Below are positions 28,148 to 38,289 of a DNA stretch of 64,000 nucleotides, in pieces (position 1 is the stretch's first letter; every line of letters starts with the position of its first letter). The notes under the pieces are model-generated. The model was not told the origin of the DNA, did not search any database, and was given only the letters and a program-made list of their open reading frames with translations. A program made the translations under genes and the position numbers. Origin of the DNA: Schizochytrium sp. CCTCC M209059 (Eukaryota; Sar; Bigyra; Thraustochytrida; Thraustochytriidae). The stretch lies in assembly GCA_000818945.1 (NCBI GenBank), contig KN805374.1, forward strand, positions 29,215 to 93,214, in the 5' to 3' direction.

Positions 28148-28534
28148 GTCTGCGTCTTTGTGAGGTTCTTGTTCCCCGTACTTTGAAGTCTTTCTTCGTG
28201 TTGCTCGGTAACTACAGACCTTCCCAAACCGCGTTTACGTGCATACGGGCGCTTCACGATCACTTCGTTCGACCTCACGAGTGCCTGATTGGCTATGAAA
28301 TCGTTCTTCCATTCGTCGCAACTGGGCGCCTCGAGGACGTTTTGGGTGGCCGGCCACTACTCGAGTATCTTGCAGAGATCAAACATCTTGCCGAAGACTA
28401 TCCTTGAAACCTTCGAAATGCTCGAGTCGCTCCCTCCCCCAATTGCCTTCGACGATAGTTCGGACGCTGATCAAATGTGCGAAGAGACGAACTCCGACAC
28501 GCATGTTAGATCTACGCGATGTTCTGCGTCATGA
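28148..28534 (+). pseudogene. 3' fragment of an ABHD18-like gene
   Basis: Only the last third of the family is left. It starts at the equivalent of EVLEPRELSPFF in copy D (here VLVPRTLKSFFVLLG). It continues with RPSQTAFTCIRALHDHFV, GYEIVLPFVATGRLEDV and, after a one-base shift at about 28350, GHYSSILQRSNILPK and ILETFEMLESLPPP. It is closest to copy C, so it probably came from a tandem duplication of C. A stop lies near its left end and there is no start codon or nucleophile region. Confidence 0.75.
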
Positions 28535-29372
28535 GGCCATCTCATGTGGGGTTCGTTTCGGCGGCAAGGAGTCAAGAAAGCGTCTTGGATTTAATTTCGA
28601 AGACGCACTCGTGGTCGTCAAACAGGCTCACCTGCGGCTGCTCATGCAGCAGATGAAACTTCGGTTTTGCCTCTCGCTGCAGCTGCAACCTAAGTAGTAA
28701 GTGCTTGCCTCGTTTCTGACATAAATCATGTGTTGAACATGGATTTGCCGCAGGCAAACATTGCTTCCTTCCCACTCAACTTGTGTTCTCCTGAGCTCGC
28801 CTCTTTCCAGAGCAGCTAACCCGATCAACTTCGTCTTTGCGCTTTCCATGCCTCGGCGTCCATCCTCCCATTCGCCTTGCTGCTTTCACCTGCGGTGATT
28901 GATGCGACCAGCGCTGGCGTCTCTTCAACTCTGCCCCCCTCTCAGCGTGGCTCCGGAGGCGCTCCCGTGCCGCGCTCCCGCGACGCGTGCGGGTCTCCGC
29001 GACCGGCTGCTCCGCGAGAGGTCACGGCGGAGAGGAGCGACGGAGACGCGACGTCTGTGCGTGTGTGCGTGCGTGCGTGCGTGCGTACGTTTGTGCGTGC
29101 GTGGCGTGCGTGTAAAAGTGCCCGGCGAGGGCAAATCGACCGACCTGCCCCCCTCCTTTAAGTTCCCACGCTCGCTCCGCGCTGCACGTGCCGGGCAAGC
29201 AAGAATGTGGCCCTTGAGTGGGAGCAGACACTCCTCGGGCCTGCGCGGCAAAGCGGCGCCCTCGGCCTCTTCAGTCTGGACGGACGGCGCGGACCGGGCC
29301 GGCAGCGGCGGGCAGGAAAAGTAGAACTACGACCCGACGAACCTGGCCGGCCTGGTCGGGTGGTCTCGTAAC
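28535..29372. other. Spacer and promoter of copy D
   Basis: No gene recognised. Includes a (gtgc)n/(gtgcgt)n repeat at about 29057-29112 and increasing GC towards the next ATG. Confidence 0.5.
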
Positions 29373-30599
29373 ATGAGCGCGGCGCTAGGACGCCTCGTAG
29401 GAGGCTTCGACAGCGTCTACGTGAGCGGCCGCAGAGTCAAGTTCTTTGCAGACGGCTGGGGCGGAGACGCCATGGACGCGGACAGGGAGCTCATCTCCAT
29501 GATCCAGGACAAAGGCACGACGGACTTTGCGGACATTACGCACATTTCCTTTGGCAACCCCGCGCCTGACGGATCGCGAACCGGAACCTTTCCATCTCCC
29601 TGCGCAGCGTGGCTCCCCAATGAGTCAAAGACGGCCCATGTTATGTGCGTAACGCCTCCGTCACGAGTTCCCTTGCGCGGTGTGGTTGTCCACCTTGCGG
29701 CGACCGGCGATGAAGGCTTTGCGATGCGTCGCGACCAGGTTGCCAAACCCCTGGCAAAGGAAGGTTTTGCCTCGCTTATCCTTGAATCTCCATTCTACGG
29801 CCATCGCCGGCCCGTCAATCAACGAGCCTACTTTATCTCCTCCGTTGGGAGCTTTTTGCTGCAAATGCCAACAACCCTAGTTGAGGCGGCCAAACTTGTA
29901 AAATACGCTACTCACCTCTATCCCGGCGTCCCCATCGGTCTCTCAGGCACGAGTTTCGGAGGTGCCGTTGCAGCAGCTGCATATCCATCTTCTGTGATTG
30001 AGCTCGAGAGCATTGACGACATCGATGTCGTGCCTCCACTCGCACTTTGCACCTTTGCTGCACCTTCGCGAAGCATGGCGCTCATGACTGGCGTCTTTCA
30101 TCGCATTTGCCACTTTCGTACACTCATAAAGGACGAAGAAGGGTTCCGTACAAAAATGGAGGCCAAGGCCCGACTCACCGAGGTTCTCGAGCCTCGCGAG
30201 CTAAGCCCCTTCTTTGACATCCTTCGTTGTCGCAAATCTCCTCCCCGTGCAGCTTTCACTTGCGTGAGAGCTCGTCACGATATGTACGTCAGACCACAGG
30301 AAAGCATGATGCTCTTTGACATCATGCAGCCTTTCGTGATTTCTTCGCGAAAAATCGACATCTCCGGAGGCCACGTGTCCAGCATTCTTCAGACCTCAAG
30401 AATTTTCCCGCGTGCCATTCTTGATACCTTTGACGCAGTCGATTGCTTTGAGGTGAATCACGGTGTGCGTCAGGAAGTCCCTAGCCCCGTGAAAAGATTG
30501 AGTTTGCGGCGTGTCGTGCACGTTGGCTCGGATGCCTCCGATTCGGACTTGAATAATCCCCATCTCTCATCCTCGGCAGTAAATCTCACGGCTGCATAA
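29373..30599 (+). CDS. ABHD18-like alpha/beta hydrolase, copy D (intact)
   Basis: 408 aa, intronless. Family landmarks in order: KFFADGWGGD, FPSPCAAWLPNES, RGVVVHLAATGDEGF, ILESPFYGHRRP, YPGVPIGLSGTSFGGAV (nucleophile Ser), RARHDMYVRPQES (Asp), ISGGHVSSILQTS (His). The C-terminal 50 residues are Ser/Asp-rich and not conserved. This is the cleanest member and the best reference for judging breaks in copies B and C. A lipid-ester substrate is expected from the family; cardiolipin deacylation is reported for animal ABHD18. No obvious cleavable signal is seen; the N-terminus is weakly amphipathic. Confidence 0.87.
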   Translation: MSAALGRLVGGFDSVYVSGRRVKFFADGWGGDAMDADRELISMIQDKGTTDFADITHISFGNPAPDGSRTGTFPSPCAAWLPNESKTAHVMCVTPPSRVPLRGVVVHLAATGDEGFAMRRDQVAKPLAKEGFASLILESPFYGHRRPVNQRAYFISSVGSFLLQMPTTLVEAAKLVKYATHLYPGVPIGLSGTSFGGAVAAAAYPSSVIELESIDDIDVVPPLALCTFAAPSRSMALMTGVFHRICHFRTLIKDEEGFRTKMEAKARLTEVLEPRELSPFFDILRCRKSPPRAAFTCVRARHDMYVRPQESMMLFDIMQPFVISSRKIDISGGHVSSILQTSRIFPRAILDTFDAVDCFEVNHGVRQEVPSPVKRLSLRRVVHVGSDASDSDLNNPHLSSSAVNLTAA

Positions 30600-30689
30600 A
30601 GTGCCGCAATGGCAGAGTCGGCACTGTCCGTCGTCACATAAAAAAAATGTCCGGCGCAGATAGGTCTAGTCCTAGGTTGTACTAAGACT

Positions 30690-32060
30690 GTCGTCGAAGA
30701 ATTACGCTCTCTCCGCCCGTTCGTTCGCAGAGATAACTCAGCTCGAACCACGCATTCGTTTTCATAATTTTTTCTCGCCGCTGAATTTCATCGCCGAGGT
30801 CTCGGACATCTCTGTTGGCGAAGACTTTGCATACATGGTCCCATTCGATTGCACTGTCAACGTTACCGACTGCGAGGCATGCGTGCTGACCAACAACCAC
30901 ACCGAATCCGACCTCATGGACGAGTTCCACAACGCATCTGAGCCCAGCGCCTTACAGTTGCTGTTCCTTTGACAATCAGAACTTTAGCTTTGACCATTGC
31001 AGCTTCGACCAATACATCGCTACTTCTCCATACCGCATTTTCTGGAGCTTATGACTAATTTAGGCACTCTGACTTCCCTGCACAAGCCTCGTACTTTTCC
31101 CTAATTTACGTCGAGAAGATGGGCTACTATCGCCAGCGCGTCATGGATCCATGTTGTCCCGTCGAAAAATTCTGCTTCGTGTATCGCTCTCTCCTGCACT
31201 AGCAGCGTGGCGCGCAGAAGTGCTTTTCTCGGCGACGCAGTTGATCTCAGTGTACGAAGCCCGCCATCCTCGATGATTTGATACTGGCTATCAAGTTCAG
31301 CAAGTGCCTTGATTGCACAAAAGTACTTCGTGTATGGCATCGTCAATTTTCCATTCTTCTTGCTCCCTTCGGCCAAGCCTTTGCTCCTCTTGAAGGCCTC
31401 TTAACTATCTTCCATGGTATTCCCGTCATGCTTGCGCTCTTTCTCGTGCCTCCTTGCTTCAAGAAATAGGATCCTCATTCCACGTTCGCTCGTACGTGCC
31501 ATGGTTGCTGTCCGCATGCACTCCAGCTCATTAGCTCATGCTCTACGTCCTCGACGTCTATAATGGTCTTCTTGTGGCTGTCGCGCTTTACCTCAATACG
31601 CTCAAGTGCCAAGTCCGCTCCGCCGCGCGTCTCTTTCGTTGAGCTCTTGTTCATCTGTGCGTACGGGACGATTCTTGAACCACTCGTGGAAATTTGGTGA
31701 TCACATTGACGATGACGGATACTGTCGCTGCTCGGATTGCATCATTGTAAATCCGTGCACGCCCAAGCGACCCCAAAACGTCATTTCACAAGCGCCACAA
31801 GCTCTCCTGGACGATAACAAATGGCGTTCACTATGTGAATGCCTGTCTCTCTTGCGGGGATGATACCGTTCTTCGCTCATTCGTCAGTTCACCATCATAG
31901 TATGCTCAATCCAAACGTTATTTCCGATATAGAGCTCGAAGACGAGGAAGACAACAACGACTACGATCGCAATTTGGCGTTCGATGGGAAATGGCGATAA
32001 CGGTCTTTTTGGCATGGGCAGCAACTTTGTCTCTGCGGTCAGCGCTTTTATCAAATATTC
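30690..32060 (+). pseudogene. Decayed coding region, unidentified
   Basis: Plus-strand frames show several protein-like pieces separated by stops and frame changes. About 30720-30970 includes FAYMVPFDCTVNVTDCEAC and NNHTESDLMDEFHN. About 30958-31050 includes CSFDNQNFSFDHCSFDQYIA. About 31050-31200 includes YFSLIYVEKMGYYRQRVM. About 31530-31630 contains a hydrophobic stretch (YNGLLVAVALYL). About 31680-31990 is acidic (IELEDEEDNNDYD). GC is lower than in the flanking genes. I read this as the relic of one or two membrane or secreted proteins; no family recognised. Chance frames cannot be excluded for any single piece. Confidence 0.35.
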
Positions 32061-32394
32061 TACCCGTAAGTAATTGTAATCTCTTCATCTTTGTTCTTAC
32101 ACTTTAACGTTCGACGGGTGACCAGGGAGTGAAGATACAGTTCTTGTAAATCTATGCAGGGCAGGTCCTCGCCGATCACGGAAGAAGAAAGGCTGGGTTG
32201 ATTACACTTTCGAAAATCACGTTGACAATTTTTCAGAGGTGTATGGCTTTGGTAAACATTCTAATACGAAGAAAATGCGAATGAAGGAAACTATATATGT
32301 CAAGGGTTACCGATTACACGACAAGAAAGGTGATATTTCTACGTAACATTGTGTAAATAAAAACCTGTGACACTTGACAATGTCGGCGTCTTGA

Positions 32395-35283
32395 TCAGAA
32401 AAAGCCACTACGGAGTTTGGCTTTTGCTTCTCTGGCTGTTGAAAGTGTTGGAAAGCGATCACAAGTTCGCTGCACTGCCTCCACAGCGCCCTGTCTTCGG
32501 AGGATAGCTTTGACGGACGAGTTGAAAGCAAGATTCCAAAGAGCTCCGCATGCTTTCACCTGCACGGTTTCACTTCTGGGATGAGCGCGCATGGCCGCGA
32601 CGATCTCTTTGCCGACCTTGAGCTCTTGCCCGAGGATCACCTTGTTGCGATCGTTGACTGCGAGATTGCAAAGAGACCCGCATGCTTTCTCCTGCACGGT
32701 TTCACTTCTGGGATGAGCGCGCATGGCCGCGACGATCTCTTTGCCAACGTTGAGCTCTTGCCCGAGGATCACCTTGTTGCGATCGTTGACTGCGAGATTG
32801 CAAAGAGACCCGCATGCTTTCTCCTGCACGGTTTCACTTCTGGGATGAGCGCGCATGGCCGCGACGATCTCTTTGCCGACCTTGAGCTCTTGCCCGAGGA
32901 TCACCTTGTTGCGATCGTTGTTAAATGCGAGATTGCAAAGAGCTCCGCATGCTTTCTCCTGCACAGTTTCACTTCTGGGATGAGCGCGCATGGCCGCGAC
33001 GATCTCTTTGCCGACGTTGAGCTCTTGCCCGAGGATCACCTTGTTGCGAACGTCGAATGCGAGACTCCAAAGAGCTCCGCATGCTTTCTCCTGCACGGTT
33101 TCACTTCTGGGATGAGCGCGCATGGCCGCGACAATCTCTTTGCCGACCTTGAGCTCTTGCCCGAGGATCACCTTGTTGCGATCGTTGACTGAAAGATTCC
33201 AAAGCGCGCCGCATGCGTTGATCTGGACACTTTCGTTCGTGAGGTGCTCGCGCATGGCCGCGACGATCTCTTTGCCGACCTTGAGCTCTTGCCCGAGGAT
33301 CACCTTGTTGCGATCGTTTTTGAATGTAACAGATATAACAAATGCACAAGCTGCTGCTTGAAGGTCTTCATGGTCGCGAAACGCTTGAAACATTTCGATT
33401 GCAATACCGCCAAGATCATGCTCTTGAACGGCTGCAACACGAAACGAGGTACCTGAAGGTCCAGTCAGAGCAAAGCGAAGCGCCCACAAAGTTTTTGCAA
33501 TAATGTCGGGATCCGTGCGATGCTCCAGGATCCTTTTTGTGCTTACAATGATACCTCGAGAACGTGCCTCTGCACGCAATACATCTCCAGCATGAGCATC
33601 ACATTCCTGCTCAAGAATATCCGCAAGTGTGTCCAACGTGCGGATGAGATTGCCCGTATCCTCGGACAAGCCGCGGACAAGACCTTGCACAAGCTCGATG
33701 CTGGGATCTTCGACGCCGTTTCGACCGCTGCGACTTCGAGAAAATACTGACACCAGGCCACGGATGAGTCGCGTAGACCGACGAACATTCGTGTGACCTT
33801 GGAAAGTTCTGAGAATCTCGGAAGCACGTGGGCGGTCCTCTGGGTCATGATTCCAGCACCTTTCCATCAGACGAACAACCCATAGGCGAACGTCAACCTC
33901 ATCAGAAATCATGGGTCGCTCTCCGCTCAACACTCGAGTCTCTAGATCTGACATCGTGCGTGCGCTGTGCCCAAAAGGCGACTTGCCATGGTAGACTTCC
34001 CACATGACAATGCCAAAGGCATAGATGTCCGCGCGCGTCGTCCATCGGATGGGCGCTTGCAGAACTTCGGGTGCCATGTAGGCTGGGGTGCCAACAGACG
34101 AGATAGTGTCGGCGATGCTGGTGTTAGCCTGGATCTGTGTGGCGAGGCCAAAGTCTGCTAGCTTGACGAGACCAAGATCTCGGCTGAGCAGGATATTGGC
34201 TGGCTTAAGGTCTCGATGGACGATCAAGTTACCGTGAAGGTACTCGAGGCCACGAGCGATACCGCGCAGAACGGCTTCCTTGTCGTCGAGAGTCAGTGCT
34301 AATGTCGCGTCAGCCTCGCTCTCGTACAAGAGGTCGTCGAGTGACATGTCACACTTGTCCATGACGAGATGAAAACGGTTCTCAATGATGCAGGTTCCAA
34401 GTAGACAGACAATGTTGGCATGCTCGAGTCCATTCCAGCTCGCGGCTTCCCGCATGAGGGCTTCATGCTCATGCAATTGCATGCGACGACCATTTGGCTT
34501 GACGCGCTTGATCGCTGTCTCTACTTCGGAATCATCATCACGCCGGAAAACGCCAAGGACAACCTGGCCAAATTGACCTTCACCGAGAACCTGCAAAGGG
34601 GCCTTGATAAAGACTCGATCGCTGCTGAGCGAAGCGGCCTCAAGCTATTCTGCTTGAATGAGACTACGCGTGAGACGTTCCATAGCTCCACGCTGACGGC
34701 GAGTGCCGAGCTGGCCCTCGAGAACCGCGTTTATGTCCATGTCGGGGTTTTCTTGAAGAAGCGAAATGACCTCTTCAGGGTCGTTGTGGAGTAGCCCACG
34801 CTCTTGCAACGATTCAAGCACACGAAACAAGTCGTTACGTACATCTTGGTCGTCGTTTGCCTCGTCGTCGTTTGCCTCGTCGTCGTTTGCCTCGTCTTCG
34901 TGGTCTTGTTGCGTTCCTGCAAGCTGGCGCAGCTGCAGATCAAGTTGACAGAGTTGAAGACATGTTTGAAGATGCTGCTCGGCTTCGGTCAGCGCTTGAC
35001 GAATGGCTCTGGCTTGAAGAAGGAGACGAGCTCTTGCGGCGAGGCCTCGGCGGGCGTTGTCGCCAAAGTAAGGCTTCAGAAGGCCAAGAAGGTCGCGCAG
35101 CTCCGCTTCGAGTTGAGTCGCGTCTATGTCCGCATCGTGCAGCTGCTCGAGGTGAGAGGCCAAGCGCTCAAGCACGGTCTTGAGATGCGTTGCCTTTCGC
35201 TTGCAGGCCACGGCATCCTCCAGCAGAGATGCGCTGTCCCGCGCCAGCTGCAGCACAAGCGCCACGCCGGAGATGGCATCCAT
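32395..35283 (-). pseudogene. Helical-bundle (MLKL/HeLo-like) - TKL-like kinase - ARM-repeat protein, interrupted by in-frame TAG
   Basis: One frame of 963 codons broken by a single TAG at 34647-34645. Before it are 212 aa: MDAISGVALVLQLARDSASL, a Leu-rich four-helix-like N-terminus, then an acidic EANDD repeat. The helices recall the N-terminal bundle of MLKL and of fungal or plant HeLo proteins (inference). After it comes a kinase with GEGQFGQV, Lys in TAIKRVK, HRDLKPANILL, DFGLA and APE. Six ARM-type repeats of about 44 aa and a short tail follow. The kinase part has no ATG before its glycine loop; the next ATG would delete the loop and the catalytic Lys. So it needs read-through, or it is dead, or the base is wrong. 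An inverted paralogue has GAG here. Confidence 0.75.
32571..33330 (-). repeat. Six ARM-type coding repeats of 132 nt
   Basis: Unit landmarks on the plus strand fall at 32581, 32713, 32845, 32980, 33112 and 33244, so the period is 132 nt with one 135-nt unit. The units encode NKVILGQELKVGKEIVAAMR, then a variable turn and ACGALWNLA, the helix 3 signature of armadillo repeats. Units 2-6 (in protein order) are almost identical in DNA, which implies recent expansion or gene conversion. Confidence 0.88.
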
Positions 35284-35504
35284 CGTGTTCTCTTTTCTCT
35301 TGATGCTGGATTGTCCTGACGGCACGTGCTACGCAAGCCCACTCACTTTTTCGGCCATGTACGTACAACACTTGTAGAGTTTTGATTATCAAACCCATAG
35401 TGCACACCTTCGGTCACCGCTGATTTGGATGAAAGGAAGGCAGCTTCATCACGCGTTCACGCAGTAAAAAGGAGGGTGAAAGAGGGGAAAGGGATTGTCC
35501 ATCC

Positions 35505-36107
35505 GATCGGCGCCATCGTCGGCGGGGCGCTCGTGCTGCAGCTGGCGTGGAACAGCGCATCCCTGCTGGAGGATTCCGTGCTTGAGCGCTTGGCCTCTCG
35601 CCTCGAAAAGCACTTGCACGATGCGAATATTGACGCAACTCAACTCGAAGCGGAGCTGCGCGACCTTCTTGAACTTCCGAAGAAAGCCATTCTTTGGAAA
35701 CTGTGCTCCGTCTCCGTTTCCTTCTCCAAGTCAGAGCCATTCGTCAAGCCCTGACCGAAGCCGAGCAGCATCTTCACATATGTCTTCAACTCTGTCAACT
35801 CGATCTGCAGCTGTGCCAGCTTCCAGAAACGTAGAAGAGACCACTACAAGGAGGCAAACGACGACGAAGATGCACGCATTGGTCTTCTCCACGTGCTCGA
35901 GATGCTGCAAGAGCGTGAACGACTTGGCAATGATCTCGAAGGTGTCATTTCGATCCTTCAAGAAAACCCTGAAACGCGGTTGCTGACGACACTCGCTCTC
36001 AGCGTCCTACTTCTGGAGCGTCTCGCCCTCAGTCTCCTCCATGGTGAAGAGCTCGAGGCTGCTTTGCTCAGCAGCGATCGAGCTTACTTACACCAAGGCC
36101 CCTTTGC
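35505..36107 (+). pseudogene. Truncated, decayed inverted paralogue of the helical-bundle kinase gene
   Basis: Plus-strand copy of the N-terminal domain of the neighbouring minus-strand gene. The start codon position reads ATC. The KRKATHLKT helix part is missing. Then VLERLASRLEKHLHDANIDA and, after frame changes, VRAIRQALTEAEQHL and LQLCQLDLQL follow. After a further stop it reads VLEMLQERERLGNDLEGVIS and HGEELEAALLSSDRAY. Similarity ends at about 36107, just where the kinase domain should begin (caaggcccctttgc shared). With a lost start, a deletion, stops and frameshifts it is a clear pseudogene. It is useful because it preserves a Glu codon at the site of the TAG in the other copy. Confidence 0.8.
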
Positions 36108-36481
36108 GTGTCATCATCATGCCAGTGAACTTGCATTGAACTTGCAAGTGGATGATGAGGGAAAAACTTTCATAGGATTAAAAAGTCGCGGACGAGCGAG
36201 TAGAAACGGTGTCGTCCGCGTCCTCAACGTGGCGCACGGGGCGAGCGAGGCGAGGCCGTCAAGTGCGCGCCAGGCCTCGGCCGCCGGCGCGTCGACCCTC
36301 GACGCTCCGTGCAACTGTCTTTGTCCTTCTCGCTCACCTCGTGTCGACCAAACTCGTCGTCGGGGAGTCGAAACTTGGGTGGCATCGTCCTCCATAGACT
36401 TTGCTTGGTCTCGCTCGCGCGCTCGCGCGCTAGATCGGCGCAAGCGAGCGCTGGGCGAGAGTCGTAGCGTAGCCCAACGCC
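36108..36481. other. 5' region of the first WDR5-like gene
   Basis: No gene recognised. Contains gcgagcgag-type repeats and a gctcgcgcgct-type stretch shortly before the ATG. Confidence 0.4.
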
Positions 36482-37779
36482 ATGTCGGCGCTCTCGTCCC
36501 TATCCGGGCGACCAATGCCTAGCGTGGAGCCTCGGGACAAGCGGCAGACCGCCAGCCAAGAGCCTAATTTCCTGCCATGGCTCAAGCTCGAGGGCCACGA
36601 CGCCGGCATTTCGGGCGTCAAATTCTCGCCCGACGGAAAACTTCTCGCAAGCGCGAGCGCAGACAAAAGCGTCATCATCTGGGATGTCTCTGATGACGAA
36701 AACCCCGGCAGATTTAGACGCCGAGTGCGCGGACACAAGGCTGGCATTTCGGGGGTCTGCTGGTCTGCCGACTCGCGCTTCATATGCACTGCGTCCGACG
36801 ATACCACTGCGCGACTCAGCGACGTACATACTGGAAAGTGTCTGCGCACCATGGAGGGCCACCGTGATTATGTATTTAGTGTGGACTTTAGTCCGCAAGC
36901 AAATGTGCTCGTCACAGGTAAGTGTTGGGTTGTCGAAGCGGGGGCGGGGGCCTAGCTTTCGCACGCACGCGCGTTCTGGGGGAAAATGCTAACAGCAACT
37001 CAACTTGCGTACGCGCCAACGTAGGCTCCTTCGATTCCACCGTACGATTATGGGACGTTCGCCAGGGCAAGGCTGTGCGCACGATTCCCGCCCACTCTGA
37101 CCCGGTCACCGCAACAAGCTTCAACCGCGAGGGTACCATGATCGTCTCTAGCTCGTACGATGGTCTCATTCGCATATGGGATGCAGGCAGCGGGCAGTGC
37201 TGCAAGACTATTATTGGCGACACCAATCCGGCTGTGTCCTTTGCAACCTTTTCACCGAATGGCAAGTTTATTCTTGCTGGTACTCTAGATTCGACTTTGC
37301 GTCTATGGAACTTTGCAGAGGGCAAGGTTGCCAAAACCTATGAAGGCCATGTGAGTGAGCGCTATTGTATGCTCTCCACCTTTGCTGTCACCTCCGGCCA
37401 TTGGATTGCTTCTGGTTCGGAGGATCATCACGTTTATATTTGGGACGTGCAAACGAAAAAGGTTGCGCAAAAGCTTCTTGGCCACGTCGGCGTCGTCCTT
37501 GCGGTCGATGCGCATCCCAACCAGGATCTCTTGGCTTCAGGCGAAGTTCCGGAAGGCCGTGCCACCCATCCCGTGGTACGCGTGTGGCGCCACCAGCCCG
37601 GCCAGGATGATCCCGAGGAAGCAGAAGTGAGCGTTCGTGCTCCCGCCGAAGCATCAGACACAAGCAACAAAGATACAGACAAAGGCGGAAAGAGACGAGG
37701 TCGCGTTTCTTCTCCGCGCGACGCGACCGAGAACTCCAAAAGTGCCGACGTCGAGACTGATAAGAGCAAAAAGTTCTGA
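36482..37779 (+). CDS. WDR5-like seven-bladed WD40 protein, copy 1 (one intron)
   Basis: Exons 36482-36917 and 37025-37779 give 396 aa; the 107-nt intron is GTAAGT...ACGTAG and splits a Gly codon. WD repeats run from about residue 33 (LEGHDAGISGVKFSPDGK) to about 345, with WD-type ends such as IIWDVSD, RLWDVRQG, RIWDAGSG, RLWNFAEG and YIWDVQTK. The order and spacing match WDR5/Swd3, the histone-tail and WIN-motif reader of COMPASS H3K4 methyltransferase complexes. The C-terminal 50 residues are charged and disordered. The gene lies tandem with a close intronless paralogue 510 bp downstream. Confidence 0.87.
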
Positions 37780-37793
37780 CAGCCGCCGAGCTC

Positions 37794-37801
37794 TAGGCCT
37801 A
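37794..37801. repeat. TAGGCCTA palindromic octamer, copy 4
   Basis: Exact palindrome 15 nt after the stop codon of WDR5-like copy 1. See the finding on this motif. Confidence 0.5.
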
Positions 37802-38145
37802 GAGCCACGATATCTCCAAACTACTAAACACAAACGAAAACGTATAAACCGCGCCTCTCTTTCCCTCTTTTGTTTTTTTTCCTCTGCCGACTTTATTTGC
37901 TTATCTGTCTCCAAGCAACCAAGCAACCAAGGGAGTTGAGGGCCAGAAAACCATCCACCCACACACGGTCTTGCGTCTTTTCTCTTTTTCACTGGCCTTG
38001 CAACTTGCTTATCTGTCCTTCTTAGCCTCGCCAGAGGCATTCAATTATTCGTTCCGAGTCCTTTTCGTCATTCACCAGCCTGAGCCTGACACTGTGAGTG
38101 AGTGTGGGGTGTTTTCTGGGCTTCACGTCGACGGTGTTGGTCGTG

Positions 38146-38152
38146 TATATAA
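38146..38152 (+). promoter_or_regulatory. Possible TATA box
   Basis: TATATAA, 138 nt before the ATG of WDR5-like copy 2. Position and sequence suit a TATA element; most other promoters in this window show none. Confidence 0.4.
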
Positions 38153-38289
38153 GCATCTGGCTGTAGCGGAGCAGGCCCTTCCTCTCTCTCTCTCTCTCTG
38201 TGTCATCTTTGTGACAGTGAGGCTTGACTTGGAGCGCAGAAGGCAAAACCGCTTGCAAAGGCCACTCGTGTCACCGCGCTCGAGCAAAG

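Larger units (their letters stand above)
37780..38289. other. Intergenic between the WDR5-like genes
   Basis: 510 bp with TAGGCCTA at 37794-37801 right after the stop, a pyrimidine-rich stretch and a (ct)n tract at about 38181-38199. Holds the 3' UTR of copy 1 and the promoter of copy 2. Confidence 0.55.

Noticed and set aside
32581..33192. Plus-strand 203-aa repetitive frame (SAHGRDDLFADLELLPEDHLVAIVD units)
   Set aside because: It is the antisense shadow of the ARM repeats of the kinase gene. The minus frame carries the ARM signature and continues into a kinase domain.
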